Below, piece after piece: positions 27,221-36,908 of a DNA stretch of 64,000 bases (its first letter is position 1; each line of letters starts with the position of its first letter). The notes under the pieces are model-generated. The model ran no database searches. It was not told the origin of the DNA and worked only from the letters and a program-made list of their open reading frames with translations. The stretch covers positions 1-64,000 of the forward strand of contig CAMDBI010000020.1 of NCBI GenBank assembly GCA_945889005.1. The letters run 5' to 3'. This stretch comes from Bacteroides fragilis. GTDB lineage: Bacteria > Bacteroidota > Bacteroidia > Bacteroidales > DTGW01. The position numbers and the translations under genes were made by a program.

Positions 27221-28993
27221 TTATAGCTTTATCAACTTTCCCTTTTGAATATTATTATCGGACTCAATAAAGTAAATATAAATACCACAATTCATCTCTA
27301 CACCATTAATATTTCTCGCATCCCATTCAATAACTTCATCGGCACTATCAAAAATATTAAAAAACAAAAGATTTCCTTGTATTGAATAAACAGACAATCG
27401 AATTTTTGAAGTTAATCTATTATTAATAGCAAAAGTTACTTTCGATTTAAAAGGGTTTGGATAAATACTAAAATTTGAGACCGAGGTTGAACTTATATCA
27501 CTTGTCATATTGGCAACCGTAATAGATATTTTTTTTTCAAAAAGAGTATCGGGATAATGATACGAAAAAACGTTAAAACTAATATTATATAAACCGGGTG
27601 TTAAAGCATTTGCCGGAACCTTGAAACTTATATCTATACCCTGCAATGGTTTAATAAGCATTTTTCTTAAAACCTTAAACTGAATATTACTTTTGGAAGA
27701 ATCCCCTTCTAATGTATATGTAACAGTAATTGAATCGCAAAAATTAGATTTGTTTAAAATAGAATAAATTCTGTTTAATTGTTCGTCTTTATTAATAACA
27801 ATATTTTCAGCACTATCATTAAATACGATATTTGAAGAATAGTCATTTGCTAAATAAGGCTTGTAATTAATAGCATACATTCCATCATTAATTCCTAAAA
27901 AAAGTGTATCGCCCAAAATTATTGGAGATGATTCACTTGCATTGTTTAAAAAAATTTGATTTATTATATTTCCATTTTTACAATTAATAAAATATAGTGC
28001 ACCAATATTATCTCTAAAAGGGTCTGTACTATTTATTACCAAAATACTATCGTTAATAATTTCTGGCTTTACAAAAAATATTCCCTTCACTTTTGTACTC
28101 CAAATAACTGCTCCATCAGATACATTTAAGCAGTGAATTTTGTTTGAATTTAAGGTTGTTCCGATGATTATTTTATCATTATAAAAAACTGGTGTTGATG
28201 GCATATAAGTATTTTCATCTGTAAATGTCCATCTTGGAACTCCTGTTTTTATATCTAATGGACTAAACAGATTGTTGTATCCCCCAATATATATAGAACT
28301 ATCCCTTATAATGACTTCCGAAACCAATGAGCCATCATATTTTGGAGAAGTTATTTTATGTATCCATTTTTCCGAAAAATCTAATAATGATATTGCATAA
28401 ACATTCGACCCATAATCGCCAAAATATATAATATTATCAAGAATTGCTGGTTTAGTTCTTATGTTGTAATCACTTGCCTTTGCATAAGAAGCTTTTATTG
28501 TATATTGAAAAATCAATTTTCCAGTAGATATTTCAACACCGTTTAAATTCCCCCACTCGTCACCATAAAAAGCAGTTTTATTATATATTAAAGGAGACGA
28601 GTGGTGATAGTTTGTAGTTTGTCCAGGAGTAGGCGTTTTACTTGAAGCAACATAGCTCCAAAGTAACTCACCTGTAAGCGCATTAAGTCCATATAATTTA
28701 TTGCCTGACTCAAAACAAACAATATCGTTATTTATTGCGGCAGTTGAGGTAATCATATAATCAGATTTAAAATGCCATATTTCACTACCTGTTTTAGCAT
28801 TAATGGCATAAAAAGTATTATCCATACTGCCACAAAATATTACCGAGTCTTTTAGTATCGGAGCATTGCAGTAAGCTCCCGAACTAAACTTCCAATACGT
28901 AAAATCTTTTGGTATTTGACAAAAACTAAAAAAAATAAAAACAACCAATAGACTTAAAGTAAAAAATGATTTTAAAAAAGTATTTGTTCTCAT
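27221..28993 (-). CDS. Secreted PQQ-repeat beta-propeller protein, T9SS substrate
   Basis: Exported protein with a signal peptide (FFTLSLLVVFIFFSFC) and a series of PQQ-like blades, each of the form NAKTGSEIWHFKSDY, NALTGELLWSYV, VSDGAVIWSTKVKG and NGNIINQIFLN. This resembles the BamB/YfgL-type propeller. After about residue 400 come a beta-sandwich stretch and a T9SS sorting domain beginning YPNPFKSKVTF. No quinoprotein catalytic residues were recognised, so a binding or scaffold role is as likely as an enzymatic one. The gene stands alone on the minus strand. Confidence 0.75.
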   Translation of the reverse strand: MRTNTFLKSFFTLSLLVVFIFFSFCQIPKDFTYWKFSSGAYCNAPILKDSVIFCGSMDNTFYAINAKTGSEIWHFKSDYMITSTAAINNDIVCFESGNKLYGLNALTGELLWSYVASSKTPTPGQTTNYHHSSPLIYNKTAFYGDEWGNLNGVEISTGKLIFQYTIKASYAKASDYNIRTKPAILDNIIYFGDYGSNVYAISLLDFSEKWIHKITSPKYDGSLVSEVIIRDSSIYIGGYNNLFSPLDIKTGVPRWTFTDENTYMPSTPVFYNDKIIIGTTLNSNKIHCLNVSDGAVIWSTKVKGIFFVKPEIINDSILVINSTDPFRDNIGALYFINCKNGNIINQIFLNNASESSPIILGDTLFLGINDGMYAINYKPYLANDYSSNIVFNDSAENIVINKDEQLNRIYSILNKSNFCDSITVTYTLEGDSSKSNIQFKVLRKMLIKPLQGIDISFKVPANALTPGLYNISFNVFSYHYPDTLFEKKISITVANMTSDISSTSVSNFSIYPNPFKSKVTFAINNRLTSKIRLSVYSIQGNLLFFNIFDSADEVIEWDARNINGVEMNCGIYIYFIESDNNIQKGKLIKL

Positions 28994-29097
28994 AAAATAA
29001 TTTTTAAATTAATAATGAGACAAAATTACGCCTATGAGATGGTCAATATGTTCCAAATCATGAAATGAAACTTATTTTCTTGCAAAAAATTGATTAG

Positions 29098-30159
29098 TTA
29101 ATGACTTTTTTTGAATTCAAGTGGAGTACATCCTACTTTTTTTTTAAAGCTGTTATTGAATGTTGTTTTTGAATTAAATCCCGATTCAAATAAAATATAA
29201 AGCATGGTTCTGTCTTTATTTTCGGGATCCCTCAGCAATTGCATTGCATAAGTAACCCTATAATTATTAACAAATTCTGAAAAATTTTGAGATTTTTGTT
29301 TGTTTATAGCTTCAGAAATATATTTTTCTTGTGTATTTAAAACAACTGATAAGCTTTTTAAGCTTAGCTCGGGATTTAAGTACAATTTATTATGTTGCAT
29401 CTGAACTTCAATTTGTTCAATTATCTTATCGTAAATTTTTATATTTAATGACGACTTCTTGTATTTTTCAATACTAATAATTTTATCGGTAATTGTTCTA
29501 TTTATAATTGCAACATATAGCAAAATTGTAAAATATATCAAAAATGTGCTCATTCCAATTAGAAACCAATTTAATGATTTAAAAAAATGCAAGTTTCCAA
29601 TTAGTACAATAAAACATGAGATTGCAAAACCCAAAACCGAAAATTTAACCCAAATACTTAAAGAATTTGTATTTGATAATGAATTTGTATTTTCTGTCGT
29701 TTTACAATAGCTGTAGAACTTGAGCATAATAGCTATGTTGTAAGAAATTATGAGAACATTAAAAAAAACATTCAGAAAACTATTTAAACCATAAAAAATC
29801 CACAAAAATTGTTTCTCATATAAATTTGACTGATTAACTAAAAGTATAAATACAATTAATGCAGGAATGAAGTGACAAATTGTTTTATATTTAAAATTGA
29901 ATCTCGGTTCAAATAAAGCAGAAATGAAAAAGTAAAACAAAGCACCCCAAGAATAACAGATAGCTTGCCCCAATAAAAACAAAAAATGATTTGATGGTTT
30001 AAAGAAAAACGTTAAAATGCCAGCTATTTGTGAAATAAAATAAATAGCTAGATAAATATTTGATTTTGTATGCCTCCCAATATGTAGTAACAAAAGTGTG
30101 AACATAATTAGGACAAAAATCATTATAATTGTAATAATCGAATTTATGTCTAAACTCAT
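29098..30159 (-). CDS. Membrane-anchored AraC-family transcriptional regulator
   Basis: The N-terminal two thirds holds about seven hydrophobic segments (roughly residues 8-28, 35-53, 58-80, 93-107, 117-145, 172-190, 197-219). The C-terminus (about 250-353) is an AraC-type HTH pair with LSLKSLSVVLNTQEKYISEAIN and the closing FNSKTTFNNSFKKKVGCTPLEFK. This 7TM-HTH architecture is common in Bacteroidota and would read a membrane or extracytoplasmic signal and bind DNA directly. It is 104 bases downstream-oriented from the PQQ gene start, so its target may be nearby. Effector unknown. Confidence 0.8.
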   Translation of the reverse strand: MSLDINSIITIIMIFVLIMFTLLLLHIGRHTKSNIYLAIYFISQIAGILTFFFKPSNHFLFLLGQAICYSWGALFYFFISALFEPRFNFKYKTICHFIPALIVFILLVNQSNLYEKQFLWIFYGLNSFLNVFFNVLIISYNIAIMLKFYSYCKTTENTNSLSNTNSLSIWVKFSVLGFAISCFIVLIGNLHFFKSLNWFLIGMSTFLIYFTILLYVAIINRTITDKIISIEKYKKSSLNIKIYDKIIEQIEVQMQHNKLYLNPELSLKSLSVVLNTQEKYISEAINKQKSQNFSEFVNNYRVTYAMQLLRDPENKDRTMLYILFESGFNSKTTFNNSFKKKVGCTPLEFKKSH

Positions 30160-30342
30160 ATTGTTTTAGCCTGTTAATATGCAAAGATAAAGAATCGAAA
30201 TACCAAATAAATCGTATTTCTAAAAAGATAAATTTAAGAAATATCATGCTTCATCAAAAGTCAATATTTTTGGTATAAAGCATATTGCACCCAACAAATA
30301 AATAAACATTACTATTGAGAATACCCCCCAAACAACTATAAC

Positions 30343-30483
30343 CTAATTAAGGAAATTAATGTATTTCATCGTTTTAAGTACAAAATTAATTTGTAAACCA
30401 GTATAAATTTTATTGATGAAGGTTTCGAGATTAGGTTCTGCCTGTTGGATAACAGTTTTTTCAATAAAATTTAATGCTTTCAA
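30343..30483 (-). CDS. Possible small ORF overlapping the ABC gene stop (TTG start, 46 aa)
   Basis: This open frame begins with TTG overlapping the TGA stop of the double-ATPase gene (TTGA). It reads LKALNFIEKTVIQQAEPN... through ...KTMKYINFLN and then stops. The composition looks protein-like and the overlap is of the translational-coupling kind. TTG starts are rare in this phylum and the frame is short, so it may be chance or a gene remnant. The rest of the 30160-30342 gap shows nothing. Confidence 0.2.
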   Translation of the reverse strand: MKALNFIEKTVIQQAEPNLETFINKIYTGLQINFVLKTMKYINFLN

Positions 30484-32138
30484 ATCACTTCCGGAATTGC
30501 CTCTATCAACCGCTTAGTATAATCGCTCTTTGGATGCCGATACAATTCTTCAGCACTTGCATGCTCTTCTATTTGTCCTTTATTCATTACATACACCCTG
30601 TCCGACATATATTTGACCACAGACAAATCGTGTGAAATAAACAAATAGGACAATCCACGTTGTTTCTTCAACCTGTTGAGCAAATTCAACACCTGAGCTT
30701 GCACCGATACATCGAGCGCCGCCACCGACTCGTCGCAAATAATAAGCTCAGGCTCCAACGCCAACGCACGTGCTATAACGACACGTTGGCGTTGGCCGCC
30801 CGACAATTGATGCGGGTAACGACTCAGATACTCGCCCGATAAACCAACCTGAAGCAACAATTCTTTTACTCTTAATTCAATTTCGGCTTTTTTTGAAGCC
30901 AGCTTATGAACAATAATAGGCTCGGCAAGAGTATCGTATATAGTTTTGTGGGGATTGATCGAAGAATATGGGTCTTGAAACACATATTGTATTTTTTTTC
31001 TCAATTCTTTAAGTGCCTGTCCCTGCAAACCACTTATATTCTTTCCTTTAATAAAAACACTTCCGTCGGTTTGATTAGTCAAGCGCATAATGGTGCGCCC
31101 AAGTGTAGTTTTTCCACAACCCGACTCGCCTACCAGACCCACCGTTTCGTTGCGAAAAACCTCAACCGAAACATTGTTTAAAGCCTTAAACGCCTTGTCT
31201 GACGACGAAAAACCTCTCCCATCGCGAAATTCGACCGACAGATTTTCGACTTTTAATATGGGATCATTTTTATCTAAATTTAATATTTCTTGATGCAGTT
31301 GAGGAATTTGAACACTCACAAAAGCCTCTTCTATTGTAGGCAATACATCAGGATTATGATCCATCTTAGGTTTGCATGCAATCAACAACTGAGTATATAG
31401 TTCTTTTGGATTACGAAGTATATCTGATGTTTTACCAGTTTCAACTACCCTACCCTGTCGCATTACAAGCACATTGTCGGCTATTTGATTGATAACACCC
31501 AAATCGTGCGAGATAAAGAGCATTCCCATTTTATACCTTTCTTGCAACGATTTTAATAGGCGAAGAATTTCTTTCTGAACAGTAACATCGAGTGCTGTTG
31601 TGGGCTCATCGGCTATTAAAAGCTTGGGTCTCGATGCTATAGCCATTGCAATCATTACACGTTGTCGCTGACCACCAGACATTTGATGAGGATATTTATT
31701 GAGTGCGTCTTTAGGATTGGGCAATAACACTTCGTTAAATAATTCTTCAGCATAACAAAGCGATTCAACTTTTGACAATCCTGAAAAACGTTTGATCACT
31801 TCGAGCAATTGACTACCGCATGTACGAACAGGATTGAGCGCCGTCATGGGTTCCTGAAAAATCATAGACACTTGTTTTCCTCTCAAAATGCGCTGTTCAG
31901 CTTCAGAAATATGATTTACAACAATAGTTTCGCCATTTGGAGAAAATATGACCTCCCCTTTACTCAATATCAATTCTTTTGGCAACAATCCCATAACAGA
32001 GAGACCGGTAAGGGTTTTGCCCGAGCCCGACTCGCCCACAATTCCTAAGGTGCTCGAATGTTCTAAACTAAAGCTTATATCTGAAACCAACTCTTTTTCT
32101 CGATTGGCAATGCAAAGATGTTGAACAGAAAGCAACAT
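30480..32138 (-). CDS. ABC transporter protein with two fused ATPase domains (DppD-DppF/GsiA type)
   Basis: Tandem nucleotide-binding domains of the oligopeptide/dipeptide importer class. NBD1 has Walker A GESGSGKT and signature MSGGQRQRV. NBD2 has GESGCGKT and LSGGQRQRV, both with DEP/DES Walker B. The oligopeptide_HTH-like insert with PHKTIYDTLAEP is typical of DppF. The start chosen is the internal ATG at 32138 (MLLSVQHLCIANRE), 2 bases after the preceding stop; the ORF-track start at 32192 would overlap that gene by 52 bases. No cognate permease or binding protein is in the window, so the partners are elsewhere. Confidence 0.85.
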   Translation of the reverse strand: MLLSVQHLCIANREKELVSDISFSLEHSSTLGIVGESGSGKTLTGLSVMGLLPKELILSKGEVIFSPNGETIVVNHISEAEQRILRGKQVSMIFQEPMTALNPVRTCGSQLLEVIKRFSGLSKVESLCYAEELFNEVLLPNPKDALNKYPHQMSGGQRQRVMIAMAIASRPKLLIADEPTTALDVTVQKEILRLLKSLQERYKMGMLFISHDLGVINQIADNVLVMRQGRVVETGKTSDILRNPKELYTQLLIACKPKMDHNPDVLPTIEEAFVSVQIPQLHQEILNLDKNDPILKVENLSVEFRDGRGFSSSDKAFKALNNVSVEVFRNETVGLVGESGCGKTTLGRTIMRLTNQTDGSVFIKGKNISGLQGQALKELRKKIQYVFQDPYSSINPHKTIYDTLAEPIIVHKLASKKAEIELRVKELLLQVGLSGEYLSRYPHQLSGGQRQRVVIARALALEPELIICDESVAALDVSVQAQVLNLLNRLKKQRGLSYLFISHDLSVVKYMSDRVYVMNKGQIEEHASAEELYRHPKSDYTKRLIEAIPEVI

Positions 32139-32140
32139 GG

Positions 32141-32596
32141 CTATTGCTTTTTGGCTATTACAACCCGGTTGCCAACAATGGTTTTGCTCCATTTGCTATT
32201 GATGTATCGTTGTGCAAATTTCAGATAGAGTCGTGTACGTATGCTGGCTTCTTTAGTATCGTTTTTATCTTTGTGCTCTCCCGAAAATTCGTAGCTGTTG
32301 GTAAGTGGGTGCTGCTGGTGAAACATGCAAAGCACTTCAATAACGGTTGCAATTACCGGATACATTTCCCCCCTATTGGTTACTGGATATTCATGATCAA
32401 ATTCGTCGCCAACTACGCTAAAATTGAGTATCATTGCCAATGAATTTTCTTTTCGGGCAAATTGCACTTCGTACAACAAACATGATGTGGAATAAAATTT
32501 ATATTCAAAACCAGTAGGAATGGCAGGAGGAATCACTTCATACGTTGGTGCAAAGGGCTTGTAATCGGCAATCAATATTTCAGTTTTTGAAGACAT
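32141..32596 (-). CDS. Conserved-looking hypothetical protein (151 aa)
   Basis: I do not recognise a family. The protein is cytoplasmic, with no signal or membrane segment, and contains EVQFARKENSLAMILNFSVVGDEFDHEYPVT and a basic C-terminus (SKWSKTIVGNRVVIAKKQ). It is tightly packed between radA (3-base gap) and the ABC protein (2-base gap), so it is almost certainly co-transcribed and translated. Confidence 0.7.
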   Translation of the reverse strand: MSSKTEILIADYKPFAPTYEVIPPAIPTGFEYKFYSTSCLLYEVQFARKENSLAMILNFSVVGDEFDHEYPVTNRGEMYPVIATVIEVLCMFHQQHPLTNSYEFSGEHKDKNDTKEASIRTRLYLKFAQRYINSKWSKTIVGNRVVIAKKQ

Positions 32597-32599
32597 ACA

Positions 32600-33961
32600 C
32601 TATCCGAAAAGTAATTTTACCAACTGGTCAATTTTACTGATGCTTGCAATTTCAATGCCAAACTTAGCTTTATTTATCGATTTTTGGTTGTACTTCGATA
32701 TAATTATTTGAGAAAAACCGAGCTTTTCAGCTTCTCCAATACGCTGTTCGATACGATTGACAGGACGTATCTCGCCCGAAAGCCCTACTTCTCCCGCTAA
32801 ACAAATATTGTGATTAATAGCTATATCGACATTCGACGATAATATCGACGCAACTACCGAAAGGTCAATTGCTGGATCGTCGACCCTAATACCTCCGGCT
32901 ATATTGAGAAACACATCTTTCATACCCAAACGAAAGCCTGCTCTTTTCTCCAATACAGCCAACAACATATTGAGTCTTCGGCTATCGAAGCCTGTTGCCG
33001 AACGCTGTGGGGTTCCATATACTGCTGTACTTACGAGAGACTGAGTTTCGATTAGAAAAGGTCTGATTCCATTGAGTGTTGCCGAAACCGATATACCACT
33101 CAGCTTATCTTCGTTCTGTGTAATGAGTATTTGAGAAGGATTACTCACTTCCATAAGCCCTTTACCGGTCATTTCGAAAATACCAATTTCGGAGGTCGAA
33201 CCAAATCTATTTTTTATCGACCTAAGAATTCGATACATATAATGTTGATCGCCTTCGAACTGAAGCACAGCATCTACGATATGTTCCAGCACCTTTGGAC
33301 CGGCAAGACTTCCGTCTTTTGTAATATGACCAATAATAATAAACGGCGTTTGGGTGCGTTTGGCATAACTCAACAATCGTTGTGTACATTCCCTGATTTG
33401 AGTTACAGAACCAGCCGACGACTCCACAGCTTCGGTATGCAGGGTTTGAATTGAGTCGATTACAACAAGCCCTGGCGAGCAATTGCCCGTATGCTCGAGT
33501 ATACTCTCCAGATTCGTTTCGCAAAGGAAAAGGCAATTGTCATTTTCTACTCCAAGCCTTGTTGCCCTAAGCTTCACCTGCGACGCACTTTCTTCGCCCG
33601 ACACATAAAGCACAGTAAGCTCTTTCAATTCCAATGCAACTTGCAGTGCAAGAGTCGACTTACCTATACCCGGCTCTCCTCCAATAAGAATAAGCGACCC
33701 GGGCACTATACCTCCTCCAAGTGTTCGGTTTAACTCATTGTTTCGGGTATCAATCCTTACTTCGGTAAAATTGACAATCTCTTTTAAGGTTACAGGCTTG
33801 TTGCCCAACGATAGCGACGACGACTTTTGTTTCAGATCGGTTTTAGATACTATTTCTTCCTGAAGCGTATTCCACTCGTTGCAATTGTTGCATCGACCAA
33901 GCCATTTGCCCGACTCGGCGCCACAATTCTGACAAACAAATATGGTTTTTGTTTTTGCCAA
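32600..33961 (-). CDS. radA: DNA repair protein RadA
   Basis: RecA-related branch-migration helicase acting in homologous recombination. The N-terminal zinc finger is C10-x2-C13 ... C24-x2-C27 (CQNCGAESGKWLGRCNNC). Walker A is GGEPGIGKSTL, the RadA-specific motif is KNRFGS, and the C-terminal Lon-protease-like domain contains GEVGLSGEIRPV. The length of 453 residues is normal. It lies 1 base after rfaE2 and heads the hypothetical and ABC genes. Confidence 0.97.
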   Translation of the reverse strand: MAKTKTIFVCQNCGAESGKWLGRCNNCNEWNTLQEEIVSKTDLKQKSSSLSLGNKPVTLKEIVNFTEVRIDTRNNELNRTLGGGIVPGSLILIGGEPGIGKSTLALQVALELKELTVLYVSGEESASQVKLRATRLGVENDNCLFLCETNLESILEHTGNCSPGLVVIDSIQTLHTEAVESSAGSVTQIRECTQRLLSYAKRTQTPFIIIGHITKDGSLAGPKVLEHIVDAVLQFEGDQHYMYRILRSIKNRFGSTSEIGIFEMTGKGLMEVSNPSQILITQNEDKLSGISVSATLNGIRPFLIETQSLVSTAVYGTPQRSATGFDSRRLNMLLAVLEKRAGFRLGMKDVFLNIAGGIRVDDPAIDLSVVASILSSNVDIAINHNICLAGEVGLSGEIRPVNRIEQRIGEAEKLGFSQIIISKYNQKSINKAKFGIEIASISKIDQLVKLLFG

Positions 33962-33962
33962 T

Positions 33963-34448
33963 TTATTTCATTTTTTCAATCGTACTGGTTGTCGAAAAAC
34001 CATCGACAAAAGGAATGGTAAGCACTTTACCGCCTCGGGCTGTAACAATGTCGTTACCAACAATTTCTTCGACTTTCCAATCGCCACCTTTGATCAATAC
34101 ATCGGGTTGAATTTGTTTAATAAGCTCATAAGGCGTATCTTGTTCGAAAATTACAACATAATCGACATACTTGAGCGAAGCCATAACTATTGCCCTTGAT
34201 TGCTGGTCGTTGACAGGGCGTGTTGGGCCTTTGAGACGGCGTACCGAAGCATCGCTGTTTAAGCCTACAATCAACATATCGCCACAATCCGATGCTTGTG
34301 CCAAATATTCGACATGCCCCCGATGCACAATATCAAAACAACCATTGGTAAATACAATCTTTTTTTCTTTGTGTCTTGCAAATGCCAATACTCTCTGGAG
34401 CTGTGTCGTATCAAGTATTTTCGTTCCTAAAAATTCAATATGGTTCAT
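33963..34448 (-). CDS. rfaE2: D-glycero-beta-D-manno-heptose 1-phosphate adenylyltransferase (RfaE2/HldE C-terminal domain)
   Basis: Cytidylyltransferase-fold enzyme making ADP-heptose for the LPS core or glycoproteins. It has NGCFDIVHRGHVEYL with the HxGH nucleotide-binding motif, GLNSDASVRRLKGPTRPV and IKGGDW. At 161 residues it is the stand-alone adenylyltransferase; the kinase half is not fused or nearby. It overlaps the preceding membrane-protein gene by 4 bases, so translation is probably coupled. Confidence 0.93.
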   Translation of the reverse strand: MNHIEFLGTKILDTTQLQRVLAFARHKEKKIVFTNGCFDIVHRGHVEYLAQASDCGDMLIVGLNSDASVRRLKGPTRPVNDQQSRAIVMASLKYVDYVVIFEQDTPYELIKQIQPDVLIKGGDWKVEEIVGNDIVTARGGKVLTIPFVDGFSTTSTIEKMK

Positions 34449-35476
34449 TGCTGTTGTGTATTTTCTATGTTTTTATTTTTCTTTGAAGCAAAATACAAGT
34501 AAAAAAACGAGTAAGATCCGGCAACAATGCACAACAACGCTTGCGACTCGTGGGTAATAACGGCATACACAAGCCCCTCGTCCTCATACGATATTCCAAA
34601 TAACATAAGAGCAGATGCTACTATTACATGAAACACCCCAAAACCGCCTTGTACAGGAGCCGACATACCCAAAGAACCTACAACCAGTATAAATAAACCA
34701 TCGACCGGGCTTAAATGACTGGTAGCCGGCAACGAGAAAAACATAAGATAACCCATAAGGTAGTACATAAACCAAATAAGTAGGGTATATAAAATAAACT
34801 CTAGTTTCCTTTTCATCTTGAAAACGCTCAAAATACCTTCGAGAATGCCCTTTGCAAGCTTCCCAATTTTTTTAACTAACGTTATTTTTTTGAGGCGTTG
34901 TTTAAAAACAACAATGAGATACACTGTTAAAGCAATAAAAGCTGCAGCCAACAACCAAAAAATATACGAAATACCCGACAATATCTGAAACTTCAAAGCA
35001 ATTGGCTGAACAACCCGGGCATTGATGAACGATCCAAAAAAATCGAATTTTATAATCAAAACTGCAAACAAACACAGAAACAACATTACCAGATCAATAA
35101 TACGCTCTGTCATAACAGTTCCGACCAACTTGTCGACTGGAATATTTTTGGTTTTGCTCAGTGTACCACATCTAACAATTTCGCCTATTCGGGGAAAAGC
35201 AAAGTTTGCAAGGTAGCCAATGGCAACTGCATGATAGTTGCTCCAAGTATCGGACTTATAGCCCATAGGCTCCAACAGCAAGTTCCAACGATGTGCCCTC
35301 AGCAAAAATGCAACCCAACCAACTACCAATGTTATTGCTACCCATGTATAATTCGCACCTTTGATCGACTCCCAAAAGGTCGAAAAATTGATCCCCTTGA
35401 ATGCAAAGTAAAGAAGTGCAATTCCAATAGAAAAGAAAACAATAAATTTCAATATATTAATGAATGTTTTTTTCAT
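34445..35476 (-). CDS. Lysylphosphatidylglycerol synthase TM-region / flippase-like membrane protein
   Basis: Polytopic inner-membrane protein of the LPG_synthase_TM (UPF0104) family, with about eight hydrophobic segments and the conserved RAHRWNLLLEPMGY, VAIGYLANFAFPRIGEIVRCG and GGFGVFHVIVASALMLF regions. There is no aminoacyl-transfer (MprF C-terminal) domain, so lipid lysination is not implied. Members of this group act as lipid or glycolipid flippases or have no known role. The 4-base overlap with rfaE2 suggests an envelope-related function. Confidence 0.85.
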   Translation of the reverse strand: MKKTFINILKFIVFFSIGIALLYFAFKGINFSTFWESIKGANYTWVAITLVVGWVAFLLRAHRWNLLLEPMGYKSDTWSNYHAVAIGYLANFAFPRIGEIVRCGTLSKTKNIPVDKLVGTVMTERIIDLVMLFLCLFAVLIIKFDFFGSFINARVVQPIALKFQILSGISYIFWLLAAAFIALTVYLIVVFKQRLKKITLVKKIGKLAKGILEGILSVFKMKRKLEFILYTLLIWFMYYLMGYLMFFSLPATSHLSPVDGLFILVVGSLGMSAPVQGGFGVFHVIVASALMLFGISYEDEGLVYAVITHESQALLCIVAGSYSFFYLYFASKKNKNIENTQQQ

Positions 35477-35563
35477 CCAAATTAAAATTTTATTTATAAT
35501 TGTTCATTATTAAGCTCTTTACAACACATCATTTGCACATTTGTAAATTTGCAAATTAGGCAT

Positions 35564-35917
35564 TTATTTAATTAATTTATTAGTTGCGGTATCGGGGAAA
35601 ACGACATAAGGTTTAAAACTTTTTGCTTCTTCAAACTCCATTTGCGCATACGACATTATAATAACAATATCGCCAGCTACTACTTTACGAGCAGCCGGAC
35701 CATTCAAGCAAATTTGACCCGAGCCTTTTTCGCCTTTTATTACATAAGTTTCTAAGCGCTCGCCATTGTTAATATTGACAACCTGCACTTTCTCGCCTTC
35801 AATAATATTGGCTGCATTCATTAAATTCTCGTCAATAGTGATACTCCCCACATAGTATAGGTTTGCCTCAGTAACTGTAACCTGATGAATCTTCGATTTT
35901 AAAACTTCTATCAACAT
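35564..35917 (-). CDS. panD: Aspartate 1-decarboxylase PanD
   Basis: Pyruvoyl enzyme making beta-alanine from L-aspartate for pantothenate. Self-cleavage occurs at Gly24-Ser25 in [10 protein letters not shown], and [16 protein letters not shown] is present. Length is 117 residues. It lies 14 bases after panC and is clearly co-transcribed with it. Confidence 0.97.
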   Translation of the reverse strand: MLIEVLKSKIHQVTVTEANLYYVGSITIDENLMNAANIIEGEKVQVVNINNGERLETYVIKGEKGSGQICLNGPAARKVVAGDIVIIMSYAQMEFEEAKSFKPYVVFPDTATNKLIK

Positions 35918-35931
35918 TTTTTCTAAATATA

Positions 35932-36771
35932 TTAAAAAAGTACATTATCTATCAATCTAACATTGCCAGCTTTAACAGCAATACAGCCAACAATGTTTAT
36001 TGTTTGCTCCCAGTTATCGATACTTTTCAAATATGTATCGTCGACCATGTCGAAGTATTCGACATCAAGACAATCATTTTTATTAATTGTTTGTACAACC
36101 CACTCTTTAAGCTGTGATACAGGCAACAGACCTTTTTGGCTACACGCTTCGAAAAGTGTTCGCGATATTAGTACAGCGTTTTTCCTATGTTCAGGACTCA
36201 ACAACATATTTCGCGAACTCATAGCCAAGCCATCGGGTTCGCGTACAATATTACACGGAACAATATTAATTGGCAACTTCAATTGCAACACCAATTGCTT
36301 AATAATAGCCAATTGTTGAAAATCTTTTTGTCCGAAATAAGCATTACTGGCAGGCACAATATCGAACAATTTGCTCACCACCTGCGCCACTCCATTAAAG
36401 TGACCTGGCCGATGCGCTCCTTCCATTACTTTGTCTAAATCGCCGAAATCGAAAACCCTATGATCCTCCTCGGGGTACATTTCATCGACTGTTGGGTAAA
36501 AAATAAGATCGACACCGGCATCGTCGAGCATTGCTCTATCGGCGTCAAAGGTCCGAGGATAATTCTTCAGATCGTTTTTATCGTTGAACTGTGTTGGATT
36601 TACAAATATACTAACTACCGTAAAGTCGTTTTCTTGTTTCGATCGCTCTACAAGCGATATGTGCCCCCTGTGCAAGGCTCCCATGGTTGGCACAAAACCC
36701 ACAAGTTTCCCTTGTACTTTGCACGTTTCGACTATCGACCGACATTCCTTTTTACTTTCCGAGATCTTCAT
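35932..36771 (-). CDS. panC: Pantothenate synthetase PanC
   Basis: Condenses pantoate and beta-alanine with ATP to give pantothenate. It shows [11 protein letters not shown] (His34, His37, HxGH nucleotide motif), SIFVNPTQF, the [14 protein letters not shown] region and AMSSRN (KMSKS-equivalent). Length of 279 residues is normal. It is the first gene of the panC-panD pair and of the larger minus-strand housekeeping run. Confidence 0.97.
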   Translation of the reverse strand: MKISESKKECRSIVETCKVQGKLVGFVPTMGALHRGHISLVERSKQENDFTVVSIFVNPTQFNDKNDLKNYPRTFDADRAMLDDAGVDLIFYPTVDEMYPEEDHRVFDFGDLDKVMEGAHRPGHFNGVAQVVSKLFDIVPASNAYFGQKDFQQLAIIKQLVLQLKLPINIVPCNIVREPDGLAMSSRNMLLSPEHRKNAVLISRTLFEACSQKGLLPVSQLKEWVVQTINKNDCLDVEYFDMVDDTYLKSIDNWEQTINIVGCIAVKAGNVRLIDNVLF

Positions 36772-36908
36772 ATATTCATCTAAAAAAAATACAAACCTAT
36801 ATGTTTTTTTTTAAACTTTTTCGATAAAGACAAAGAAACTGTCACAATAAATAGCAATACAAATTTTGAGTTAGATTTTTTTATCGAGACTATATTTTAG
36901 CGGCACGC

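Noticed and set aside
33222-33536. 104-aa minus-strand ORF
   Set aside because: Same-strand, different-frame shadow of radA.
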